From assembly GCA_019637855.1 (NCBI GenBank), contig JAHBUX010000007.1:1-64000 (forward strand): a DNA stretch of 64,000 nucleotides. The letters run 5' to 3'. Under the pieces are notes generated by a model. The model saw only the letters and a list, made by a program, of their open reading frames with translations. It searched no databases and had not been told where the DNA came from. Within the stretch, counting starts at the first letter, position 1, and every line of letters starts with the position of its first letter. Origin of the DNA: Bdellovibrionales bacterium. GTDB taxonomy: Bacteria > Bdellovibrionota > Bdellovibrionia > Bdellovibrionales > UBA1609. Shown in pieces: positions 45,619 to 53,895 of the stretch. Position numbers and translations under genes: made by a program.

Positions 45619-46166
45619 AGCGCTTTGCGCCAACGGGGAACATACTTGATGATGTTCCCCTGCAGCACCGATTCAAACAGAATCACCTCACGAATTTTAT
45701 AGTCGCCAAAGTGCTTGCGACCGCCAAGCTTCACCAAGTCCGTGACCGAAACTAGATTGCGCGAGCGTGCCAAGGTCAAATGGGGAGCATAACCTCGCTC
45801 GTCAGGAGGAAATCCCAAGCCTTTCAAACGAGCCCCCAGATCGGCCTGCAGATCAAGGAGCTCCTGACTGGCCTGCACGCCGACCCGCAAAACGCGGGCC
45901 TGATCAGGTGCGGGGAACGCTCCCAATCCCTGCAGCCGCAAAGTAACCGGCGGAGGGCTCCACTCCTCTAAGAGTTTTACCAGGCGTGTCTCCTCGGCGG
46001 GCACTTCCCCTAAAAAATATAGCGTCACATGCCACAGATCGGGAGGCGTGAATCGCACTTCTTGATCGCGTTCACGCATCGTGCGTTTAAGTTTGCCCAA
46101 TAGCTGCGCCAACTCTTTATTGTCTTTTAAACCTTCGGGAACAACGGCCAGAAACTGATTGCCCAT
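45615..46166 (-). CDS. thpR: RNA 2',3'-cyclic phosphodiesterase
   Basis: A 183-residue 2H-phosphoesterase. The two catalytic HxTL motifs are HVTLYFLG and HLTLARSR. ThpR/LigT opens 2',3'-cyclic ends of RNA to 2'-phosphate. I start at ATG 46166 (MGNQFLAVVPE), because the 12 residues before it need a TTG start. A clear ribosome site is missing, which makes the start the weakest part of this call. Confidence 0.9.
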   Translation of the reverse strand: MGNQFLAVVPEGLKDNKELAQLLGKLKRTMRERDQEVRFTPPDLWHVTLYFLGEVPAEETRLVKLLEEWSPPPVTLRLQGLGAFPAPDQARVLRVGVQASQELLDLQADLGARLKGLGFPPDERGYAPHLTLARSRNLVSVTDLVKLGGRKHFGDYKIREVILFESVLQGNIIKYVPRWRKAL

Positions 46167-46296
46167 AAAGGGGAATATGGCCTCACGGAAGGCCACCCGC
46201 AAGTGCGTAAATAGGCCTCATGCAGCGCCCAAATCCAATATAAGCATGGCATAGATCTTGTTCTCTCGATGGTATCAACAAACGAGGTTTGGAACT

Positions 46297-47343
46297 ATGA
46301 AAGCCACTATTGTCTTGCTGGCGTTGATGGCCCTGAAAGCGGAAGCTTTTCCGATCAATACCGGTCAAATGGGAGCCGTTAAGAGTCTTTCTGGACAAAA
46401 CTTCTCCACAGTGGAATCCGAACCTCAACCCGAAGGTCCTAAAGAGGACTCAACCGGCGATCGTAAATACCCCTCGATTTTGCCCAACGTGGACCCCTAC
46501 CCGGGCAATACGGACGGCACGCTCAATCGCAACCCGAAGCAACCGCACCCGCTCAATCCAAGTGCGCCAGTGTATCCCCCGCTACCCCCGATTCCCGGCG
46601 TGCCGCGTTCACAACCGGCCCCAACACGCATGGATCCACGAGTCGAAATCCCCCTCGATGAATTCATCGGCGTCGGTCAACTCAGTGAGGAGATGGATGC
46701 AGATGGACTAGGCAACGATGCCGTCTATTTGTATCGCGTTTCTAATCCAGAAGTGTTCGTCGTGATCGATAAAGACACGCAAACAATCACCGTCCGCTCT
46801 CCGGAAACCGAAGCCACGCAACAGAGCGGCGAAGTCACGCGCTATGTATCGACCGGCGGTGGCTGGAAAAATCCGGTGGACCCGACCTCAGGCCAACCCG
46901 ACGAACCCTACTGTGCCGACAACGTCACTCCCAACGTCACCAATCTTTTTATCCCCGCCACCGAGGGACAGACTTTGTTCAAGAATAAACGCTCGAACCG
47001 CTTCACTTCAGCCAACGGCGTTGGCGTGGCCATGCCCTATGCGATTCACGTGATCGGTCACGGCGGTATTTTTCTGCATCAGGTCCCCAGTGGAAAAATG
47101 GCCGACGGTCGCCGCTATAGCGATCTTCTCGGCGACAATGTGAGCGGAGGCTGCATTCGCCTCGACGCCGAAATGGCTCCATGGCTCTATGACCTAGCCA
47201 AAAAACACGGCGGCATTCAACTTACGATCCAAGGTACAAGCCCGGCCAAGTGTCGCCAAGCACAGAGACGACAACCGCAGCAACAATATCCGCGCCAACA
47301 AAGACCGAAGACGTTAGGCGATTTCTTCCGCGATTTTTTCTAA
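46297..47343 (+). CDS. Exported L,D-transpeptidase (YkuD family)
   Basis: A 348-residue exported enzyme. The signal peptide is MKATIVLLALMALKAEA. A proline-rich spacer spans about 40-110, and the YkuD catalytic domain is at about 150-320. The active site shows HVIGHGGIFLH and then NVSGGCIRL, containing the nucleophilic Cys. L,D-transpeptidases cross-link peptidoglycan or attach proteins to it. In predators such enzymes also rework prey wall, but nothing here decides that. A GAGG ribosome site precedes the ATG. The 3' side carries a large palindromic element. Confidence 0.9.
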   Translation: MKATIVLLALMALKAEAFPINTGQMGAVKSLSGQNFSTVESEPQPEGPKEDSTGDRKYPSILPNVDPYPGNTDGTLNRNPKQPHPLNPSAPVYPPLPPIPGVPRSQPAPTRMDPRVEIPLDEFIGVGQLSEEMDADGLGNDAVYLYRVSNPEVFVVIDKDTQTITVRSPETEATQQSGEVTRYVSTGGGWKNPVDPTSGQPDEPYCADNVTPNVTNLFIPATEGQTLFKNKRSNRFTSANGVGVAMPYAIHVIGHGGIFLHQVPSGKMADGRRYSDLLGDNVSGGCIRLDAEMAPWLYDLAKKHGGIQLTIQGTSPAKCRQAQRRQPQQQYPRQQRPKTLGDFFRDFF

Positions 47344-47366
47344 CAAAGACGACATACGAATGAAGC

Positions 47367-47523
47367 CCGAAGGCCTGAAGAAAAGGGTGCAGGAGAGCTC
47401 ACGGGACCTCACTTGCGGGCAGCCCGCGCAGCGGGCCGAGCGCAGGATGCGCGAGCCGCAAGTGCGAAGGCAGGAGGCCTGCGTCCCGGGAGGTCTCCTG
47501 CCCCCTTTTCTTCAGGCCTTCGG
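47367..47523. repeat. 157-bp cloverleaf-like palindromic element
   Basis: The outer arms (47367-47387 and 47503-47523) are exact 21-bp complements. Inwards, GCAGGAGA/TCTCCTGC, CTC/GAG and CGGGAC/GTCCCG continue the stem across single mismatches. Further in, CACTTGCGG (47410-47418) pairs with CCGCAAGTG (47456-47464), enclosing two small hairpins GCCCGC-GCA-GCGGGC and GCGCA-GGA-TGCGC. A side hairpin GCAGG-AGG-CCTGC lies on the right. The folded form is a branched cruciform. Open frames crossing it are not genes. It lies between the transpeptidase gene and the motility-type operon. Confidence 0.9.
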
Positions 47524-47534
47524 ATTCGAGCGCA

Positions 47535-47577
47535 AATCGTCACCTGTAGCCTGCCAATGCCAAGAATCGTCACCTGT
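47535..47577. promoter_or_regulatory. Two 13-bp direct repeats upstream of the motility-type operon
   Basis: AATCGTCACCTGT occurs exactly at 47535-47547 and 47565-47577. The 30-bp spacing is about three helical turns, so both copies face the same side of the DNA, as expected for paired binding of a regulator. They lie 76-118 bases upstream of the first gene of the operon. Confidence 0.6.
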
Positions 47578-47652
47578 CCGAACTCAAGACGAAGAAGACG
47601 GAATCTCGCGGCGGCATATGGCTCGCAAGAAGGCATGCAGTTCGTGGGGTGT

Positions 47653-50637
47653 ATGATGACCAGGCTTTATAAAATTCTGCCGATCCTATTAGTGACAAGT
47701 TCACTCGCGCACGCCGTGAAGATGGACGAAACCACTCACGATATGATCATCCAGCGTTTAGAGCTGGGCATCGATACCATGGGCAAGAACGAACCCGAAC
47801 GTAACGGTATCCTTCTGCGACTAGCTGATCTCTATGCAGATCGCGCCCGCTTAAAAGCTATCAATGAAATGGATAGCAACTGCACCAGCTGTAAAGGTGC
47901 CCGCAACGATCGCAAACGCGCGATCGCGCTCTTGAACGAGGCTTTGCCCAAGGCTCCTGCTGATCGTCAAGGTCCGGCCGTACTGCAAATCGCTCACTTG
48001 AATGGCTTGAACGACGAATCGACCAAAGCCACTCAACTCTATAAAGGCGTCTTGAAGAACAAGAGCAAGTATAGCTCGGAAGTTTTAGCTATTGCGAACG
48101 CCAATGTGGCCGAGATCTATTTTAAGAAGGGCGATTTCAAAACCGCTCTCTCTTATTATGAAGCCGCTCGCCGTGAGAACTTGAAAACCCGTGCCTTGGT
48201 GGAATACCGCATCGCTTGGTGCCATTTGAACATGGGTAAAAATGAGCAAGCCATCAAGACCATGACCGGTCTGCTGCGCAATCCGGAAATGCTGGCCACA
48301 CAAACGACCGATGGCAAAACCGTGGACCCGACCTTCGTGGCCGATGCTTCGCGCGATCTCGCCCGCTTCCTAGCGCGCACGACCATCACTCCCAGCCAAA
48401 TCGAATTGTTACGCGGTTTAAGTCCAGATGGCGCACGCAAAACCAATTTGCACACACTCGGCACAGAGGCCGATCGCTTGGGCAAAAAACAAGAGTCTCT
48501 GATTGTGTGGGCCGCCTATGTGGACGAAGGCGATGTCCAAGCCAACGAGAAACTTGAGATTCAAATCCGTGTGGCTCGCATTTTTTATGATCTGAACAAA
48601 CAAGATCTCGCCATCAACGCCTTTGAAAAAGCTTTGGACCTGTGGTCAAAGAACGGTTGCAAAAACAATGAGGAACTGTGCAAAGAACTGAAGTCGCGCG
48701 TACGCGCCATGGTTCTGGCCTGGAACAAGGCTCAAAAAGAAGAGCCCACCACTCATCTGTTCCGTGCCTATGTCGCCTACACCAATGTCTTCCAAGACGA
48801 CGTCGAGATGCTGCATTGGGGAGCCGTAGTCGGTCACGATTTGAAGAAACACAAAGAGTCCATCACTCTGTTCCGTCGCGCCTCGACTCTCGCCGCCGCG
48901 CAATTGGCCAAGAATGCAAACGACAAGAACCTGAAGAAGATCTTTGAAGGTTCGTTGCTCGGTGAGATCGAAATGGCCGAAGCGAGCAAAGATGCAAAAG
49001 CTCAAGAGGCCGCCTACAACTTCTATCTACAGATGAACCCGAATGGCGAACAAGCTTTCCAAGTGCGCTACCAGCGCGCGCAAACGTACTATAGCAGCAA
49101 TCGCTTTCAAGAAGCGTTCTCCGAATTCCATTACCTGGCTTCACAACCGGGAAAGAACGATCGCGATCTAAAAGTGAAATCGGCCGACTTGGCTTTGGAC
49201 AGCTTGGCCGCCTTGAAAGACGACAAAAACATCCAAGTGCGCAGCCTTGAGTACGCCCGTCTGTTCCCCGAACGCAAAACTGAGTACTTGAAGATCTCGC
49301 GCAAAGCCTCGATGAATCTCGTGGCCGCCAACCTAAAGAATGGCAAAGAGACCGATCGTTCGGACTATCGCTCAAGCTTAGCCGCTTTGGACAAAGTGAA
49401 CATGGAAGGCGCCGACGACGCCGAGAAGATCAAGTTCTACAAAAACAAACTGACCGTGGCGCAAAAAGCTCTCGCTTTAGATAGCGTCAACGACACCTGC
49501 AATCGCCTATTGCTGGTTAAATCCCTCTCCAAAGAGGACCACGAATGGGTCCTCGAACAGAAGGTCTGGGTTGCCGAATTGCAACTGAATTTCTCTTTGG
49601 CCTACGAGATCACGCAAGCGATGAAGCTTCCCAACCTGAGCAAAGCCGAGCGCGAGCTGCGTTTGGCTCTCCTGGCCGAACTCTCTGGCCAAAGCTCACG
49701 CCAGCACAACGAAGCTTTCTTACGCCACAACAAAAACGCGCGGGCCGGCAACTTGGTTCGCATCACTCTGATCAAAGACTCATCGAATCCGTGGCGCGAA
49801 CTCGACAAGCATCTCTCTTCGCTCAAGCAAACTCCAGATCTCCTGGCCGGAATCACGCTTGAGACCTTCGCTCGCGACAAAAACTTCACCAAAGCCGAAC
49901 GCCTTTTGCGCACCACACGCATTGGCCAATACCCGGCAGGCCTGACTCTGGCCCGACATTTGGAAATGCGCGATTTCCACGCTTTCGATCGCAAGATCCG
50001 CTCGCACCGCGTGCAGGGCTTTAGCGATGTGGTCATGCAAAAGACTTTGAAAGAGCGCCTTAAGCTCTTAAATCAGAGCGAGAAACAAGCTCAAGCCGCT
50101 ATCGGCAAACGCGATTGGACGCTGCAGGTATTGACCCTCAGCCAGCTAGCTCGCGAGAACCGCCGCCTGTACAAAGACATTCTCTCCCTTCCCGTACCGC
50201 GCCGCCTGAGCGCTGAGGACAAACAGAAGTACCTGCAGATCCTCAAGGCCCAGAGCGAACCCTACTTAGCCCGCGCCGAGAAGATCGAGAGCGAACTGAA
50301 CGCCATGTGGGGCAATTCCAACTCAGTTCAAAACCTACAGGCAACCTATATGACTTCGACGCCTGAGTTGCAGAAGTTCTATCGCGACGAGATTAAAGAG
50401 CTTGCCGCGATTGCGCCTAGCAGAGCCGGAAATCGTCTCAACAACTTGCTCAACACGCCCTTCCGCCGTCCCTCGCAAAAAGACATTCTGACAGCCCGCC
50501 GTGACCTGCAAAAGGACCCCTTTGATATCTCAAAAGCTCAAAGTTTGCGCGAACTTGAAGCGCAAAATGGCAAGGCCGCGATGGTCGTTTATCTCGATGC
50601 CCGCATCTCCCAACTCAAAAAAGGTAAGGATTTATGA
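47653..50637 (+). CDS. Large exported TPR protein, first gene of motility-type operon
   Basis: A 994-residue protein made almost entirely of helical TPR-like repeats (for example SYYEAARRENLKTRALVEYRIAWCHLNMG and EAAYNFYLQMNPNGEQAFQVRYQRAQTYY). The signal peptide is MTRLYKILPILLVTSSLAHA. The frame is open back to 47413, but that part lies in the palindromic element, so the start is at 47653 or 47656. Large periplasmic TPR proteins also head the gliding operons of Myxococcus. It overlaps the next gene by 4 bases. Confidence 0.85.
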   Translation: MMTRLYKILPILLVTSSLAHAVKMDETTHDMIIQRLELGIDTMGKNEPERNGILLRLADLYADRARLKAINEMDSNCTSCKGARNDRKRAIALLNEALPKAPADRQGPAVLQIAHLNGLNDESTKATQLYKGVLKNKSKYSSEVLAIANANVAEIYFKKGDFKTALSYYEAARRENLKTRALVEYRIAWCHLNMGKNEQAIKTMTGLLRNPEMLATQTTDGKTVDPTFVADASRDLARFLARTTITPSQIELLRGLSPDGARKTNLHTLGTEADRLGKKQESLIVWAAYVDEGDVQANEKLEIQIRVARIFYDLNKQDLAINAFEKALDLWSKNGCKNNEELCKELKSRVRAMVLAWNKAQKEEPTTHLFRAYVAYTNVFQDDVEMLHWGAVVGHDLKKHKESITLFRRASTLAAAQLAKNANDKNLKKIFEGSLLGEIEMAEASKDAKAQEAAYNFYLQMNPNGEQAFQVRYQRAQTYYSSNRFQEAFSEFHYLASQPGKNDRDLKVKSADLALDSLAALKDDKNIQVRSLEYARLFPERKTEYLKISRKASMNLVAANLKNGKETDRSDYRSSLAALDKVNMEGADDAEKIKFYKNKLTVAQKALALDSVNDTCNRLLLVKSLSKEDHEWVLEQKVWVAELQLNFSLAYEITQAMKLPNLSKAERELRLALLAELSGQSSRQHNEAFLRHNKNARAGNLVRITLIKDSSNPWRELDKHLSSLKQTPDLLAGITLETFARDKNFTKAERLLRTTRIGQYPAGLTLARHLEMRDFHAFDRKIRSHRVQGFSDVVMQKTLKERLKLLNQSEKQAQAAIGKRDWTLQVLTLSQLARENRRLYKDILSLPVPRRLSAEDKQKYLQILKAQSEPYLARAEKIESELNAMWGNSNSVQNLQATYMTSTPELQKFYRDEIKELAAIAPSRAGNRLNNLLNTPFRRPSQKDILTARRDLQKDPFDISKAQSLRELEAQNGKAAMVVYLDARISQLKKGKDL

Positions 50638-50930
50638 GGATCTTAATCCTGCTCGCCGCCCTTGGTCTGGCGGTTGCAAGTTCTAACCCGGTTGCAGCTG
50701 CGCCCAAAAAGGCTATTGCGAAGAAATCGCAAAAAGCCAAAGGCAAGGCCGCGAAGCCGCGTGGAGATTTGAAGACGGACGTGCGTTTTGACGACTCCGT
50801 CCTTTATGGGGAATACCAGTCGCCGCAAGAAGCGGTGGCGCGCGTGGAAAACGAGAAGGGTTTGAGTGATCTCTTAGGAGTTCGCAAACACTTCAAAGAC
50901 CGCCTCTCTGAGGCGGCGGAACAAGAGTGA
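50634..50930 (+). CDS. Small basic exported protein
   Basis: A 98-residue protein with a signal peptide (ILILLAALGLAVASSNPVAAA) and a lysine-rich first part of the mature chain (KKAIAKKSQKAKGKAAKP). It has no recognised domain. It overlaps the upstream TPR gene by 4 bases (ATGA) and the downstream gene closely, so it is a true member of the operon. Confidence 0.75.
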   Translation: MRILILLAALGLAVASSNPVAAAPKKAIAKKSQKAKGKAAKPRGDLKTDVRFDDSVLYGEYQSPQEAVARVENEKGLSDLLGVRKHFKDRLSEAAEQE

Positions 50931-50938
50931 GGTCGGGT

Positions 50939-52174
50939 ATGATCGCCGGGCGTTTCGTACTAGAAAATCAAAAGGGAGAAGTGGTTCGCACGTTCTCCAT
51001 CGAATCCGAAGAACTCTTTCTGATCTATCGCCATGATATGCGTCGTGTGGAACTGGTCTCCAGCCTCAAAGCTTTGGACAAAGAAGAGGTTCAATACGAC
51101 CTTCTAAAGAAGACGACGGCAAACGCCGTTAAACGCCGCTCGGTGGATTTGGGCAACGGTGGAAAATTCCGTTTCGCCAAAGAGATCGAGAAACTGGCCA
51201 GCCTGGTTCAAGTCAAAGACGACTCTGAAGAACAAGAGCAAGCCATCTACAAGCGCACGGTCTACACCCAGGCCGGCGCCATGCTGTTCATCTTGATCGT
51301 GGGTCTGTTGATCGAGCCCTTGTTCATGAAGAAACAAGAAGAGCCGGTCGTCGTTGTCATCCCGCAAGAATTCATTCAGAAAAAAGAAGCCGTAACGGTT
51401 CAAGCCACTCAGAAAAAGATCGATCCTGTTAAGAAAGTGGCCAACAAGCGCGTAGAAAGCAAAGTGAAGCCGGTCACCAAGACTCTCACTCAGCGTGTGA
51501 AGACCGCGCGCAAAGAGAACGCTCCTTTGCGCACCAAAGTGAAGGTTGAAAACGTCGGCGCCTTAGGCGTGCTCGGCGGTATGAAGAACGGTTCGAAAAA
51601 TTCGGCCGGCTTCAATATGAAAGCTCTTAACGACTCACGTGGCACTTCATGGAATGGCGCCGGTAGCGGCGGTGTCGGTGGTATGGAGCGCGCGGTTCCG
51701 GGCGCAGGTCTCGTGGCTTCGGCCATGGGTAACGGCGGTCCGGTTGAAGGTGGTGGCGGTTACGGTACGCGCGGCAAAGCCGGCGGCGGTCGCCCCGGTT
51801 ACGGCACCATGGGCATGGGCGGAACTGCAGCGGCCTATTTCGAACCCGTACAAGAAGAGGCTCTGGTCGAAGGTGGCTTGAGCATGGATCAAATCGCGGC
51901 TGTGATCAACCGTCATAGAGGCGAGTGGATCAATTGCTACGAAAAAGGCCTGCAAGTGAAGTCGGGCTTGAGCGGTCGCGTGAACGTGAAGTTCACCATC
52001 AACGGCAGCGGTATCGTGACCGCTTCGGGGATCGGCGAAAGCTCTTTGAACAGCGCACAAGTTGAAGGCTGTATCGCCAGCCGCATCCGTACCTGGAAGT
52101 TTCCCAAACCCGTCGGTGGCGTGAACGTGAAAGTTCAATACCCCTTCGTGGCGAAACGGATGAACCATGGATAA
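50939..52174 (+). CDS. AgmX/PglI-type TonB-like inner-membrane protein
   Basis: A 411-residue protein. A soluble cytoplasmic part of about 110 residues is followed by one membrane helix (AGAMLFILIVGLLIEPLF), a long Lys/Pro/Gly-rich periplasmic spacer, and a C-terminal TonB-like domain (INCYEKGLQVKSGLSGRVNVKF ... VEGCIASRIRTWKFPKP), which matches the AgmX/PglI C-terminal domain of gliding-motility proteins. Such proteins transmit inner-membrane energy to the outer membrane. The start is ATG 50939 (GAGG upstream); a GTG at 50927 overlapping the previous stop is also possible. Confidence 0.88.
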   Translation: MIAGRFVLENQKGEVVRTFSIESEELFLIYRHDMRRVELVSSLKALDKEEVQYDLLKKTTANAVKRRSVDLGNGGKFRFAKEIEKLASLVQVKDDSEEQEQAIYKRTVYTQAGAMLFILIVGLLIEPLFMKKQEEPVVVVIPQEFIQKKEAVTVQATQKKIDPVKKVANKRVESKVKPVTKTLTQRVKTARKENAPLRTKVKVENVGALGVLGGMKNGSKNSAGFNMKALNDSRGTSWNGAGSGGVGGMERAVPGAGLVASAMGNGGPVEGGGGYGTRGKAGGGRPGYGTMGMGGTAAAYFEPVQEEALVEGGLSMDQIAAVINRHRGEWINCYEKGLQVKSGLSGRVNVKFTINGSGIVTASGIGESSLNSAQVEGCIASRIRTWKFPKPVGGVNVKVQYPFVAKRMNHG

Positions 52175-52184
52175 GGAGCAACGT

Positions 52185-53171
52185 ATGTTCACGAAGAACA
52201 TTCTAGCTTTGGTGCTCTTGGGTGTGGCGGTGTTGCTTACCGCTTGTCAGGGCGAAAACACGTTCCGCCGCCCGTCCAACCCGTATTCCGAATACCAACA
52301 CGTGTACGACGATTCGTTGGCCTATGACGTCAACAACCGCCCGAAACCGCAAGTGGCCAATCCCACGCCGTACATTCAGACTCCCGCTTGCACAGAGCCG
52401 TTCAAAATGACGATCGAAGGCAGCAAAGACGGCGGAAAGTCGGTTGAGTTCGTACAGAACAAACAAAAGTCGATCACCATCACCGTCGAGTCGCGTATCG
52501 AAGCGGATCGTCAATGGGATGTTCGTCCCATGGTAAGCCCTTGTGAAAACTGCTTCAAAACCGTTTCGAAAACACAAGACAAAGCTGAGTACAAATTCAC
52601 TTGGAAGCCCGGCAAGATCGGTAAGTTTCAAGATCAGTTCTTAGTCTTGCGCTACGACTACCTGATGGACACGCGTTGCACGAATGCTTCGCCGAACCAA
52701 CAGATCGCTCTGATCATCACCGACGGCAAAGTGCAAGAGCCCTCCGTGGCTTTCTCTGAAATCAAAAGCGAAGGCCTCAAGTTCGGCGATTCCTTTAAGT
52801 TCCAGATCAAGATCAGCGACACTGAGGGCAGCGTTGAAAAAGCTCCCGACGTCGCCGCGATCACTTACATGATCGACGGCAAAAAAATCAGCAGTAAAGC
52901 GCAAGCGCCGGTGGACTGCGAAAAAAACGGTGAGTTGCTCGAGACTCCCGGTGAAGCTCCGACTTGGGTGTTCCAGTGCGCCTTCGAATCGCGCTTGATC
53001 GGCCTGACCGCGGCACAAATCAAAAAGTTAAGCGGTAGCGGTAAAACCGTTGTCGCCTCATTTAAAGTCAAAGCTCAATCGAATGCCAGCTCGTTGGTTG
53101 GCAGCGCCTCAGCCGAAGTCCCGGTTCTTTTCGAAAAGACCGGTGCAGTGGCGAAAGCTCAAGGAGAATAG
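52185..53171 (+). CDS. Operon lipoprotein with beta-rich domains
   Basis: A 328-residue lipoprotein. The signal peptide MFTKNILALVLLGVAVLLTAC has Cys21 in the lipobox, and AAGGAG sets the start at 52185. The mature part is beta-rich with several cysteines (PMVSPCENCFKTV) and resembles one or two immunoglobulin-like folds. It sits between the TonB-like protein and the OMP gene. I know no name for it. Confidence 0.8.
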   Translation: MFTKNILALVLLGVAVLLTACQGENTFRRPSNPYSEYQHVYDDSLAYDVNNRPKPQVANPTPYIQTPACTEPFKMTIEGSKDGGKSVEFVQNKQKSITITVESRIEADRQWDVRPMVSPCENCFKTVSKTQDKAEYKFTWKPGKIGKFQDQFLVLRYDYLMDTRCTNASPNQQIALIITDGKVQEPSVAFSEIKSEGLKFGDSFKFQIKISDTEGSVEKAPDVAAITYMIDGKKISSKAQAPVDCEKNGELLETPGEAPTWVFQCAFESRLIGLTAAQIKKLSGSGKTVVASFKVKAQSNASSLVGSASAEVPVLFEKTGAVAKAQGE

Positions 53172-53172
53172 T

Positions 53173-53883
53173 ATGAAACGCTTAAGCCTTATCCTCTTAA
53201 GCCTGTTTGCGATCAACGCTTTCGCCGCCAAGGGCGATCTCACGTCGGAGATGGACGCCCTCGGCGCCAACAAAGACCTGATGAAAAAAGCCCGCGCCAT
53301 CGATCCTGAGAACCGCATTCGTGTGGTGCAGAATCGCGACGTGGACCGCCGCTTGCGCTTGGAGATCGGTGTCAACGCCGCTCTCGTCGAAGGTGGTGAC
53401 CCGTACGTGAACACCAACACGCTTGGCGCCAACTTGGACTTCCACATCACTCCCCGCTGGTCGGTGGGTGCTCGCTACTCGAACTACACGAACACATCGA
53501 CGGCCGAAGGCAAACGCGTTTACGAAGACGCCGCCAAAGACAAAACCCTGCGCTTTCCTGGTTTTGACTACGCCAAGAACTCCTGGATGGGCGTTGTGAA
53601 CTGGTATCCCATCTATGGCAAGCTGAACATGTTCGACCTCGGCATCTCGCAATTTGACATCTATTTCCTCGGCGGCGCGGGCCAAGTTTTCTTGGGTTCG
53701 GGCACAGAGCCGATCTACACCGCCGGTGGCGGCGCGGGCATCTGGCTGGCGCAGCACTTGTCGATGCGTTTAGAAGCGCGCTGGCAGGGTTTCACCGACC
53801 ACCCGCAAAACGGCAATGGCGGAGTAGAGAATCGTTCGATCAATGAAACTGTTTTGGGTCTTTCGTTTGGATTCCTCCTCTAG
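53173..53883 (+). CDS. Outer-membrane beta-barrel protein of the myxobacterial motility type
   Basis: A 236-residue protein with a signal peptide (LILLSLFAINAFA). The mature chain begins with a short helix and then alternating hydrophobic strands (LRLEIGVNAALVEGGDPYV ... LDFHITPRWSVGARYSNYT), ending in LGLSFGFLL. This is the pattern of the short barrel family found beside gliding genes in Myxococcus and relatives. AAGGAG precedes the start. Confidence 0.85.
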   Translation: MKRLSLILLSLFAINAFAAKGDLTSEMDALGANKDLMKKARAIDPENRIRVVQNRDVDRRLRLEIGVNAALVEGGDPYVNTNTLGANLDFHITPRWSVGARYSNYTNTSTAEGKRVYEDAAKDKTLRFPGFDYAKNSWMGVVNWYPIYGKLNMFDLGISQFDIYFLGGAGQVFLGSGTEPIYTAGGGAGIWLAQHLSMRLEARWQGFTDHPQNGNGGVENRSINETVLGLSFGFLL

Positions 53884-53895
53884 GAGGGAGAGATT

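Noticed and set aside
47360-47656. 98-codon open frame and the N-terminal extension of the 994-aa TPR gene
   Set aside because: Both cross the palindromic element and give Arg-, Ala- and Gly-rich shadow sequence; the signal peptide for the TPR protein begins at 47653 or 47656.
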